Shown piece by piece: positions 24,579-35,620 of a stretch of 43,899 nt of DNA. The stretch lies in assembly GCF_002086735.1 (NCBI RefSeq), contig NZ_MVIJ01000045.1, positions 1 to 43,899 on the forward strand, read 5' to 3'. A model generated the notes under the pieces. It saw nothing but the letters and a program-made list of their open reading frames with translations, ran no database searches and had not been told where the DNA came from. The first letter of the stretch is position 1; the number at the start of each line of letters is the position of its first letter. The position numbers and the translations under genes were made by a program. Source of the stretch: Mycobacterium scrofulaceum. Its GTDB lineage: Bacteria; Actinomycetota; Actinomycetes; Mycobacteriales; Mycobacteriaceae.

Positions 24579-26549
24579 CTAGTTGCCGGACGAGTGCCGG
24601 CCGTGGCCGCCCGTGTCGTCGGGATCGCGGCGGTGCCGCTGAGCCCGCGCCGAGCCGTTCTGCTGCCGTCCCGGTGGCGCGGGACGATCGGCCGGGGCGG
24701 GCCGGTAGGGCCGCGCGGAAAGCTCGGTGACCGGACGGAAACGCTGGCGGCTGTCGACATGAGAACCGTTGTGCGCCAGCCCGATCGGCCCACCCTCCGG
24801 CACCGGGTCGTCCCGCCGGCTGGTCCGCGCGCCGGCGGGTGCGGGGCGCGGACGGACGATCCGATCGGCCTTCGGTGCGGCGCCGCCCTCGTGCGCGTAG
24901 CCCGCCCGCCGGACGGGTGCGGGCTCGGCTTCCCGAAGCAGGATCAATTCGACGTACTCGTCGTCGTCGTAGTCGTCGTCGACCCCGTCGCCCGCCCCGG
25001 CCTGGTCACCGGCGGTCGCCGACGGGACGAACCCGACCAGGAACAGCGCGGCCACGATCCCGAACAGCGCGACGAACGCGGGCAACAGCACGGACTGCGA
25101 CATGGCGGCCGCGAACGGGTCGCGCAGGAACTCCGGCAGTTGCAGGCCGGCGGTCGGCTCGACCTCGGCACCACCGCGCGGCCGCGGCGGCATCTCGGCG
25201 CCGATCCGTGCGGTCATGAACGCGGCCATGCCGGCGCTTCCGAGTACCGCGCCGAGCTGGCGGACCGAGTTATACACGGCGGAGCCCGCGCCGGCCAGGC
25301 CCGGCGGCAGGTTACGCGTGGCGGTGGCGGTCAACGGCGACCACACGAACGCCATGCCGACGCCCGTGGCGAAGAACGGCAACACCAGCCGCCAGATCGG
25401 CGTCACCGGCGACATCTCGAAGGTGAGCCAGGTCAGCGCCACCGCCAGCACCGAGAAACCGAACCCGAGGACCGGCCGCGGATGGTAGCGGTCGACCAGC
25501 CTGCCGACGAACGGGGCGAACACCCCGTTGGCGATCGCCATCGGCGCGATCAGCAGGGCCGAGCGCGTCGGCGACAGCCCGCAAACCGCCTGCGCGTAGA
25601 ACGTCAGCGGCAGCATCATCGCCGTCGCGGCGAACGAGACGACGGCCACGCCGGCGTTGCACAGCCCGAAGTCGCGGTCCCGGAAGATCACCAGCGGGAT
25701 CAGCGGCTCGTCGGTGTTCATCGACTGCCAGAACACGAACACCGTCATGAACCCGATGCCGGCGACGATCATCGCCCAGATCCAGGGCTCCCAGTGCGCG
25801 GCCTGGCCCTGTTGCAGCCCGAACACGATCAGGAACATGCCCGCCCCGGACAGCGCGACTCCGACCAGGTCGAAGCGGTGCGACTGGGTGGGCAGCACCG
25901 GGACGAGCCAGTACGCCAGCGCGAGACCGGCGACGCCGATCGGGACGTTGACGAAGAAGATCCACTGCCAGCCCAGCCCGTCCACCAGCACGCCGCCGGC
26001 CAGCGGGCCGACCAGGCTGGCGACGCCGGCGGTGGCACCCCAGAGGCTCACCGCGACGCCGCGCCGCTCCGGCGGGAAGATGCGGGTGATGGTCGACAAG
26101 GTCTGGGGGGTGAGTAGGCCGGCGCCGACCCCCTGCACGACGCGGGCGGCGATCAGCATGGCGGCGCTGCCCGCCAGCCCGCACCACACCGAGGCGACGG
26201 TGAACACCACCAGGCCGATCAGATACAGGTTCTTGGGGCCGAACCGGTCGCCGAGCCGCCCCGCGACCAGCAGCACCACCGCATAGCCCAGCAGGTAGGC
26301 GCTGGTCACCCACACCACGGTGTCGTAGCCGATGCGCAGGCTGGTCATGATCGTCGGGTTCGCGATGGCGACGATGGTCGAGTCGACCATGATCATGAAG
26401 AAGCCGATCATCATCGCCCAGAGCGCGTTCCAGGGCTTGTGGGATTGCGGCGAGCTCCGGGTGAGGAAGTCCCAGCGCTTGGTGGCGTGAGGCAAGTTCG
26501 GCGCCGCGCGCCGGGTGCCCCCGGACGACGGAGGCGTCGCCGTGGTCAT
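24579..26549 (-). CDS. DHA2-type 14-helix MFS drug exporter with hydrophilic tail (Rv1250-like)
   Basis: A 656-residue proton-driven exporter of the DHA2 (EmrB/QacA) family, close to Rv1250. Helix 1 contains IMVDSTIVAIANPTI (the D and N/P pattern of motif D1), motif A is AGRLGDRFGPKNLYL, and motif C is WGATAGVASLVGPLAGG. The membrane part ends near residue 513. A cytoplasmic tail of about 143 residues follows, first very acidic (DDDYDDDEY), then basic and Pro/Arg-rich; this is longer than in Rv1250 (579 total) as I recall it. A GAGGTGGG lies 3 nt before the ATG. Converges on the helicase gene and diverges from the Rv1249c-like gene. Substrate unknown. Confidence 0.9.
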   Translation of the reverse strand: MTTATPPSSGGTRRAAPNLPHATKRWDFLTRSSPQSHKPWNALWAMMIGFFMIMVDSTIVAIANPTIMTSLRIGYDTVVWVTSAYLLGYAVVLLVAGRLGDRFGPKNLYLIGLVVFTVASVWCGLAGSAAMLIAARVVQGVGAGLLTPQTLSTITRIFPPERRGVAVSLWGATAGVASLVGPLAGGVLVDGLGWQWIFFVNVPIGVAGLALAYWLVPVLPTQSHRFDLVGVALSGAGMFLIVFGLQQGQAAHWEPWIWAMIVAGIGFMTVFVFWQSMNTDEPLIPLVIFRDRDFGLCNAGVAVVSFAATAMMLPLTFYAQAVCGLSPTRSALLIAPMAIANGVFAPFVGRLVDRYHPRPVLGFGFSVLAVALTWLTFEMSPVTPIWRLVLPFFATGVGMAFVWSPLTATATRNLPPGLAGAGSAVYNSVRQLGAVLGSAGMAAFMTARIGAEMPPRPRGGAEVEPTAGLQLPEFLRDPFAAAMSQSVLLPAFVALFGIVAALFLVGFVPSATAGDQAGAGDGVDDDYDDDEYVELILLREAEPAPVRRAGYAHEGGAAPKADRIVRPRPAPAGARTSRRDDPVPEGGPIGLAHNGSHVDSRQRFRPVTELSARPYRPAPADRPAPPGRQQNGSARAQRHRRDPDDTGGHGRHSSGN

Positions 26550-26734
26550 CTACCCACCTCGTTTCCGCTCCCGACGATGCCCGCCCGCACGGGGCCGCCT
26601 GGTCGACCGGCCCGGACCGTCACGGACATCCAGCCTGCATTATTGCCGCTGGGACAATCGGGGGAAGCCATGGCTCCGATCCGGGGTACACCACCGGGGC
26701 AGGTTTCGTGTTCGCGCGGTCTGCGCCGGCGGGC

Positions 26735-26744
26735 AGGTTAGCCT
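26735..26744 (+). promoter_or_regulatory. Promoter of the Rv1249c-like gene
   Basis: AGGTTAGCCT contains the -10 box TAGCCT (26739-26744); transcription would start near 26751. The same ten bases recur before kgd at 27595-27604. Confidence 0.45.
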
Positions 26745-26772
26745 GGTAGGACGGCATTTCAGGAGAGGCAAG

Positions 26773-27549
26773 ATGCGGGCCCGACGGAAGCGGTCTTCGA
26801 ACCGATTTTTCAGCTTGTCGCAAGCGGACCAGGCGCGGCCGGCCACCATCGGCCGGCCGAAGGCGTCGGCGCGCGCGTTGGCCCAGGTCATCGAGCGGAG
26901 CTCGCGGATCCAGGGCCCGGCGGTCGAGGCCTACGTGTCCCGGCTGCGCAACGCGCACCCGAGCAGCGGCCCGGCCGACATCCTGGCCAAGCTGCGGAAG
27001 CGCTATGTGGGCATGGTCACCGCCAGCGGCATGGCGGTGGGCGCGGCGGCGACCATCCCCGGAATCGGCACGCTGAGCGCGCTGTCCGCCGCCGCGGCGG
27101 AGACCGTGACGTTTTTGGAAGCCACCGCGTTCTTCGTGCTGGCCGTCGCCGTGGTCTACGACATTCCCGCCGAGCACCGGGAACGGCGCCGGGCCCTGGT
27201 GCTGGCCGTGCTGGCCGGCGACCACAGCAAGGAGGCGGTCGAGCTGCTCGGCCCGGCCCGCACCAACGGCGGCTGGATCTCCGAGAGCGTGGCCGCCCTG
27301 CCGCTGTCGTCGATGTCGCGGCTGAACTCGCGGTTGCTCAAGTCGTGGGTCAAGCGGTACACGCTGCGGCGCGGTGCCCTGATGTTCGGCAAGCTGCTGC
27401 CGGTGGGCATCGGCATCGTCGTCGGCGCCGTCGGCAACTACTTCGCCGGCCGCAAGATCGTCCGCAACGCCGATCGGGCGTTCGGACCCCCTCCGGTGCG
27501 CTGGCCCCGGGCGCTGCACCTGGTGCCGCCCTACCACGAAGCCGGCTAG
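26773..27549 (+). CDS. Conserved membrane protein (Rv1249c-like)
   Basis: A 258-residue protein of unknown function. The first 90 residues are basic and soluble. A glycine/alanine-rich hydrophobic segment (GMAVGAAATIPGIGTLSALS) and a second one (FLEATAFFVLAVAVVYDI) follow, and a third lies near the C-terminus (LLPVGIGIVVGAVGNYFAG). Such a pattern, with the GIGT motif, is seen in EcsC-like membrane proteins, but I cannot assign it firmly. The ATG at 26773 is chosen for the strong AGGAGAGG (26761-26768); the frame is open further upstream. Position and length match Rv1249c (262). A separate promoter precedes kgd. Confidence 0.8.
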   Translation: MRARRKRSSNRFFSLSQADQARPATIGRPKASARALAQVIERSSRIQGPAVEAYVSRLRNAHPSSGPADILAKLRKRYVGMVTASGMAVGAAATIPGIGTLSALSAAAAETVTFLEATAFFVLAVAVVYDIPAEHRERRRALVLAVLAGDHSKEAVELLGPARTNGGWISESVAALPLSSMSRLNSRLLKSWVKRYTLRRGALMFGKLLPVGIGIVVGAVGNYFAGRKIVRNADRAFGPPPVRWPRALHLVPPYHEAG

Positions 27550-27594
27550 CGGGCGCCCCCGCTACCCCCTTCTCCCTGGCGGATTGCTGGCGAA

Positions 27595-27737
27595 AGGTTA
27601 GCCTTTATAGGGCGGAAACGTTGAGCATCGACTTTGGTGTGACATGCTCCACAATCCGGGGCTGACAAACGTACAGGCGCCGCGCAGCAGCTGCTTAAAG
27701 CGCTTGCAGGACAGAGGAATTGAGGCGAACAGCGGTC
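27595..27737 (+). promoter_or_regulatory. kgd promoter and structured 5' leader
   Basis: The -10 box TAGCCT (27599-27604) would start transcription near 27611, leaving a leader of about 127 nt. The leader holds a hairpin GAGCAT (27623-27628) / ATGCTC (27644-27649) and the small palindromes AGCAGCTGCT and AAGCGCTT further down. GAGG lies 12 nt before the GTG. Whether the leader controls translation is unknown. Confidence 0.4.
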
Positions 27738-31460
<3,723 letters not shown>

Positions 31461-31490
31461 CCGGCGACGGCGCGCCCGGCGACGGCGACC

Positions 31491-31561
31491 GCCGGGACGG
31501 CGCGACTAAGGAGCCGGGCAATATAGTTCGCCGGGACGGCGCGAGTAAGGAGCCGGGCAAT
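31491..31561 (+). repeat. Two 32-bp direct repeats after kgd
   Basis: 31491-31522 and 31530-31561 match in 31 of 32 bases, with a 39-bp period. Each copy contains TAAGGAGCCGGGCAAT, which includes a perfect Shine-Dalgarno core. A shorter related pair (CCGGCGACGGCG) occurs just upstream at about 31461-31487. Function unknown; they may belong to a dispersed mycobacterial intergenic repeat. Confidence 0.75.
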
Positions 31562-31582
31562 CGAACTTCAGCCCAGCGCCAC

Positions 31583-31618
31583 CCGCCGGTACCGGGGACC
31601 GCCGGTACCGGCTAGCCT
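31583..31618 (+). promoter_or_regulatory. Tandem CCGGTACCGG palindromes and -10 box before the first SDR
   Basis: A 13-bp direct repeat (31583-31595, 31599-31611; period 16 bp) contains the perfect 10-bp palindrome CCGGTACCGG in each copy. The second copy touches the -10 box TAGCCT (31613-31618). Two palindromes spaced 16 bp apart across the -35/-10 region look like an operator pair. Confidence 0.5.
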
Positions 31619-31651
31619 CGACGCAAAACGAGCCGATAGGAAAGAGGCCTC

Positions 31652-32479
31652 ATGCAGGGGTTCGCCGGCAAGGTCGCCGTGGTGACGGGCGCGGGTTCGG
31701 GTATCGGCCAGGCGCTGGCCGTCGAGTTGGCCCGCTCGGGCGCCAAGGTCGCGATCAGCGACGTCGACCTCGAGGGGCTGGCCGAGACCGAGGCGCAGCT
31801 GAAGGCGATCGGCGCCGAGGTCAAAGCCGACCGGCTCGACGTGACCGAGCGCGAGGCGTTCCTGGCCTACGCCGACGCCGTGCGCGAGCACTTCGGCAAG
31901 GTGAACCAGATCTACAACAACGCCGGCATCGCCTTCACCGGCGACGTGGAGATCAGCCAGTTCAAGGACATCGAGCGGGTGATGGACGTCGACTTCTGGG
32001 GCGTCGTCAACGGCACCAAGGCGTTCCTGCCCCACCTGATCGCCTCCGGCGACGGTCACGTCATCAACGTCTCCAGCGTGTTCGGGCTCTTCTCGGTGCC
32101 CGGGCAGGCGGCCTACAACTCGGCCAAGTTCGCCGTGCGGGGGTTCACCGAAGCCCTGCGGCAGGAAATGCTGGCGGCCGGGCACCCGGTGGCGGTCACC
32201 ACGGTCCACCCCGGCGGGATCAGAACGGCGATCGCCCGCAACGCCACCGCCGCCGAGGGGCTCGACCGGGAACAGCTGGCCAGCGTGTTCGACAAACGGC
32301 TCGCCAGGACCAGCCCGCAACGGGCCGCCCAGATCATCCTGGACGCCGTGCGCAAGAAGAAGGCGCGGGTGCTGGTCGGCACCGACGCCAAGGTGTTGGA
32401 CGCTTTGGTGCGGTTGACCGGCGCCGGATATCAGCAGCTGTTCGGATCCGTCATGGGCCGCATGATGCCCAAGCAATGA
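31652..32479 (+). CDS. Short-chain dehydrogenase, copy 1 (Rv1245c-like)
   Basis: A 275-residue NAD(P)-dependent oxidoreductase of the classical SDR type. The cofactor motif TGAGSGIG (12-19), NNAG (89-92), serine in NVSSVFG (141-142) and the catalytic pair Y155/K159 (YNSAK) are intact. ISDVD at the end of strand 2 suggests a preference for NAD(H). The substrate is unknown. AGGAAAGAGG lies just before the ATG. The next gene is a close paralogue in the same direction, 68 nt downstream with its own promoter, so this is a tandem duplication. The gene replaces or extends the single Rv1245c of M. tuberculosis. Confidence 0.9.
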   Translation: MQGFAGKVAVVTGAGSGIGQALAVELARSGAKVAISDVDLEGLAETEAQLKAIGAEVKADRLDVTEREAFLAYADAVREHFGKVNQIYNNAGIAFTGDVEISQFKDIERVMDVDFWGVVNGTKAFLPHLIASGDGHVINVSSVFGLFSVPGQAAYNSAKFAVRGFTEALRQEMLAAGHPVAVTTVHPGGIRTAIARNATAAEGLDREQLASVFDKRLARTSPQRAAQIILDAVRKKKARVLVGTDAKVLDALVRLTGAGYQQLFGSVMGRMMPKQ

Positions 32480-32509
32480 CGCGCCATAGCGGTGATCGCG
32501 CGTAACGGA

Positions 32510-32515
32510 TAGCCT
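32510..32515 (+). promoter_or_regulatory. -10 box before the second SDR
   Basis: TAGCCT in the context GGATAGCCTCAACGC mirrors GGCTAGCCTCGACGC before copy 1. The start of transcription would be near 32522. The tandem palindromes present before copy 1 are absent here. Confidence 0.45.
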
Positions 32516-32547
32516 CAACGCGGTCACGCTGCCACTAGGGAGTACCC

Positions 32548-33399
32548 ATGCATGAGTTCGCCGGGAAGGTCGCCGTCGTCACCGGCGCGGGTTCGGGGAT
32601 CGGCCGGGCATTGGCCCTGGAGCTGGGGCGCGAGGGCGCCAAGGTCGCGATCAGTGACGTCGACGTCGAGGGACTGGCCGAGACCGAGGCGCAACTGAAG
32701 GCGATCGGCGCCGAGGTCAAAGCCGACCGGCTCGACGTGACCGAGCGCGAGGCGTTCCTGGCCTACGCCGACGCGGTCCACGAGCACTTCGGCAGGGTGA
32801 ACCAGATCTACAACAACGCGGGCATCACGTTCGTCGGGTCCATCGAAGACACCCGGTTCAAGGACATCGAGCGGGTGATGGACGTCGACTACTGGGGGGT
32901 CGTGAACGGCACCAAGGCCTTCCTCCCCCACCTGATCGCCTCCGGTGACGGCCACGTCATCAACATCTCCAGCGCGCTCGGCCTGTTTTCGGCTCCCGGC
33001 CAGGCGGCCTACGTTTCGGCCAAGTTCGCCGTCCGGGGTTTCACGGAGGCGCTGCGGCAGGAGATGGTGCTGGCCGGCCACCCGGTCCGGGTGACGACGG
33101 TGCACCCCGGTGGCGTGCGGACCGGCTTCGCCCGCAACGCCGTCTTCGCCGACGGGCTCGACCAGGATGGCCTGGCGGAACTGTTCGAGGAGCAACAGGC
33201 CAAGACGACGCCGCAACGGGCGGCCCAGATCATCCTGGCGGCGGTGCGCAAAGACAAGCCTCGGGTGCTGGTCGGCCCCGACGTGAAGGCCATGGACCTG
33301 GTGGTGCGGCTGACCGGGTCGAGACCTGAGCGGCTGCTGGGCGGGCCCGTCATGCGACGAGTGCAGCAGGTGGTGCACCGGCTGATGCCCAAGCGCTGA
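32548..33399 (+). CDS. Short-chain dehydrogenase, copy 2 (Rv1245c-like)
   Basis: A 283-residue paralogue of the preceding gene with identical numbering through the catalytic core: TGAGSGIG (12-19), NNAG (89-92), Y155/K159 (YVSAK). The two genes share a run of 80 identical bases (31799-31878 and 32695-32774). They differ more toward the 3' end, where this copy has a longer basic tail (MRRVQQVVHRLMPKR). That suggests changed substrate binding in the C-terminal third, where SDR substrate loops lie. AGGGAG (32537-32542) precedes the ATG. It converges on lpqZ with 4 nt between. I cannot tell which copy is the orthologue of Rv1245c. Confidence 0.9.
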   Translation: MHEFAGKVAVVTGAGSGIGRALALELGREGAKVAISDVDVEGLAETEAQLKAIGAEVKADRLDVTEREAFLAYADAVHEHFGRVNQIYNNAGITFVGSIEDTRFKDIERVMDVDYWGVVNGTKAFLPHLIASGDGHVINISSALGLFSAPGQAAYVSAKFAVRGFTEALRQEMVLAGHPVRVTTVHPGGVRTGFARNAVFADGLDQDGLAELFEEQQAKTTPQRAAQIILAAVRKDKPRVLVGPDVKAMDLVVRLTGSRPERLLGGPVMRRVQQVVHRLMPKR

Positions 33400-33403
33400 C
33401 GGC

Positions 33404-34273
33404 TCACCGTCCCAGCGGGTGCTCGGCCAACCACCCGCCCGCGACCGCCTGCGGGTCGGCGCCGCCGGCAACCTGACGGCGCATGTCCACCAGGGCCGCG
33501 GTGTCCAGCACGCCGGCCACCTCGTTTATCGCCAGCAGTTGCCGATCGCTCAGCGCGTTGCGCCGATACAGCGGCACCACGTTCTCGGCCCGTATCAGCG
33601 CCGGCTTGCCGTCGGCGAGCGTGACGAGGTCGGCGGGCAGACCGGGGTCGGCGGTGGTCGTCCACCCCGCCGTCAGTTGTCCGGCCCTTACCGCGGCGAA
33701 CATCGTTGTGTCGTCCGGGAATTCGCGCGCGGCGGGAAGCCGACAGGTGCCGACGGCCGAGGGGGCCGGACGCCCGGTGACCCTGCCGATGGTCAAGCCT
33801 GCGCAGTGCTTCGGCAGCGTGCTCAGGTCGGCGCTGACATCGCTGCCGCCCCACGCCTTGGCGGTGGACCCCGACACCAGCAGCGCGGGTTTGTCCTCAG
33901 CGGCCGTCGTGTAGTCGCCCGCGGCGACACCCTCGGGCAGCGCGGCCACCATCGCGCGGTAGACCTCGGCGTCGGACATCGCCGTCGCACCGGGCTGCAG
34001 GCTCTGCAGTTCGCGCCCGGTCAGGGCCGGGACGACGGTGAAGGCGCCCGAGTCCAGGCGCGCCATCGCATCGTCGGCGGTTTCCGCGTGCGCCGCGAAA
34101 CCGTATGACCGCAACGCGGCCACGTAAACGCCGGCCAGCAGCCGGGCCTCGGGATCCGCGCCGGAACCGACCACCAGTTCCAGACGGGGGCGGTGGTCCC
34201 CGGCGTCGGTCCCGCAGCCGGCCGCGGCGAGTACGGCGGCGAGCAAAGGCACCGCCAGCCAGCCGATTCTCAC
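33404..34273 (-). CDS. lpqZ: Lipoprotein LpqZ, betaine/choline-type binding protein
   Basis: A 289-residue lipid-anchored protein with signal peptide and lipobox AAGC (C20). The mature part resembles substrate-binding proteins of the glycine betaine/choline ABC type (OpuAC/ProX): VVGSGADPEARLLAGVYVAAL opens the first lobe, and the C-terminal INEVAGVLDTAALVDMRRQV helix is typical. No permease or ATPase gene for osmolytes lies nearby, so it may serve a distant transporter or act in the envelope. The ATG overlaps the malic enzyme stop by 4 nt (34270-34273), so the two are coupled. Matches Rv1244. Confidence 0.87.
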   Translation of the reverse strand: MRIGWLAVPLLAAVLAAAGCGTDAGDHRPRLELVVGSGADPEARLLAGVYVAALRSYGFAAHAETADDAMARLDSGAFTVVPALTGRELQSLQPGATAMSDAEVYRAMVAALPEGVAAGDYTTAAEDKPALLVSGSTAKAWGGSDVSADLSTLPKHCAGLTIGRVTGRPAPSAVGTCRLPAAREFPDDTTMFAAVRAGQLTAGWTTTADPGLPADLVTLADGKPALIRAENVVPLYRRNALSDRQLLAINEVAGVLDTAALVDMRRQVAGGADPQAVAGGWLAEHPLGR

Positions 34274-35469
34274 CCCGCGATGTCTGCGGGATCGGCGGCC
34301 AGGGCCACCGCCGTGGCGACCGCATGCCCGACGCGCAGGTCCAGCGGGCTGGGGACGATCCGGTCGAAGGCCAGGTCGTCGCTGACGACCGAGAAGATCG
34401 CTTCGGCCGCGGCGACCATCATCTTCTCGGTGATCCGGCGCGCCCCGGCATCCAGCGCCCCCCGAAACACGCCCGGGAAGGCCAGCACGTTGTTGATCTG
34501 GTTGGGGAAGTCGCTGCGGCCGGTGGCCACCACCGCGGCGTACTTGGCCGCGACCTGCGGGTGGATCTCCGGGTCGGGGTTCGACAGTGCGAAGACGATC
34601 GCCTCGGGCGCCATGGTCGCGATCATCTCCTCGGGCACCACACCGCCCGACACCCCGAGGAACAGGTCGGCGCCGCGCAGCGCTTCGGCCATGCTGCCCG
34701 TGAGGCCGCCGGGGTTGGTGCGCTGCGCCAAAACCATCTTGACGCTGTTCATGTCATCGCGGCCGGTGTGCAGAATCCCCCGCGAGTCGAGCACGGTGAT
34801 GTCGGAAACACCCATGGCCAGAAGGAGATTCGTGCAGGCTACGCCGGCGGCCCCGGCGCCCGAGACCACCACCCGCAACGACGTCATGTCGCGGCCGAGC
34901 AACTTGGTGGCGCCCATCAGCGCCGCCAGCGCGACGATCGCCGTCCCGTGCTGGTCGTCGTGCATCACCGGGCAGTCCAGCGCTTCGATGACTCGCCGTT
35001 CGATCTCGAAGCACCGCGGCGCGGAGATGTCCTCGAGGTTGACGGCGCCGAACGTCGGGCGCAGCCGCACCAGGGTCTCGACGATCTCGTCGGGATCCTT
35101 GGTGTCCAGGACGATCGGGATCGCGTTGAGGCCGCCGTACGCCTGAAACAGGGCGCACTTGCCCTCCATCACCGGCAGCGACGCGGCAGGTCCGATGTCA
35201 CCCAGGCCCAGCACCGCGCTGCCGTCGCTGACGACGGCGACCAGCCTGTTCGCCCAGGTGTAGCGCGCGGCCTGGCTGTGGTCCGCGGCGATCGCGCGGC
35301 TGACCTGCGCGACCCCCGGGGTGTAGGCGATGGACAGCGCGCGCTGGGTGTCCAGCGGGGCCGTCAGGCCTACGGAAAGCTTGCCGCCTACGTGTGCCTC
35401 GAAGATCTCCGCGTCGGTGATCGCGCCGTGCTCGGCGCGAGTCTGTATCGATTCAATCAACTCGGACAC
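34270..35469 (-). CDS. Short-form malic enzyme
   Basis: A 399-residue oxidative decarboxylase converting malate to pyruvate with NAD(P), linking the TCA cycle to pyruvate metabolism. Catalytic Y49 (IAYTPGVAQV), K104 (MEGKCALF), metal ligands E146/D147 (NLEDISAP) and D171 (MHDDQHGTA), and the nucleotide motif VSGAGAAG (202-209) are present. It is the small bacterial form (about 400 residues), unlike M. tuberculosis Mez (Rv2332, about 550), which is elsewhere in that genome. The start is a GTG at 35469 with an inverted repeat just upstream. It follows mdh on the same strand, after a hairpin, and overlaps lpqZ. M. tuberculosis has vapBC33 and a PE_PGRS gene in this interval instead. Confidence 0.92.
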   Translation of the reverse strand: MSELIESIQTRAEHGAITDAEIFEAHVGGKLSVGLTAPLDTQRALSIAYTPGVAQVSRAIAADHSQAARYTWANRLVAVVSDGSAVLGLGDIGPAASLPVMEGKCALFQAYGGLNAIPIVLDTKDPDEIVETLVRLRPTFGAVNLEDISAPRCFEIERRVIEALDCPVMHDDQHGTAIVALAALMGATKLLGRDMTSLRVVVSGAGAAGVACTNLLLAMGVSDITVLDSRGILHTGRDDMNSVKMVLAQRTNPGGLTGSMAEALRGADLFLGVSGGVVPEEMIATMAPEAIVFALSNPDPEIHPQVAAKYAAVVATGRSDFPNQINNVLAFPGVFRGALDAGARRITEKMMVAAAEAIFSVVSDDLAFDRIVPSPLDLRVGHAVATAVALAADPADIAG

Positions 35470-35492
35470 GCGCCCCAGGGTAGGCGACTACC

Positions 35493-35509
35493 GATTAGTA
35501 GCCCTAATC
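35493..35509 (-). promoter_or_regulatory. Inverted repeat before the malic enzyme gene
   Basis: GATTAG (35493-35498) and CTAATC (35504-35509) flank a 5-nt spacer, about 25-40 nt before the start codon. The segment is AT-rich compared with its surroundings and may be an operator overlapping a promoter for malic enzyme and lpqZ. Confidence 0.4.
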
Positions 35510-35553
35510 TGCGCGGGACCGGATTTCCGGGCCAGGTCGGAGGCAGCCCGTCC

Positions 35554-35614
35554 CCCGCAAGCGGGCGGTACCCCCGGCCCCCGGCTCCGCCGCGCTTGCG
35601 ATCGGCGCGGGGGG
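35554..35614 (-). terminator. GC hairpins after mdh
   Basis: Immediately downstream of the mdh stop, CCGCGC (35590-35595) and GCGCGG (35605-35610) form a stem that can extend with CCCC/GGGG. A second small hairpin CCCGC/GCGGG lies at 35554-35565. No U-tract follows. They would end or reduce transcription from mdh into malic enzyme. Confidence 0.45.
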
Positions 35615-35620
35615 CTGCGG

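Noticed and set aside
27595..27613. An IdeR iron box before kgd, because of AGGTTAGCCT
   Set aside because: Only the left half of the 19-bp consensus matches; the right half is absent, and the bases fit a -10 box better.
31461..31651. A coding continuation with repeated DGATKEPGN-type residues after kgd
   Set aside because: It is in another frame than kgd, has no start of its own, and simply reflects the 32-bp DNA repeats.
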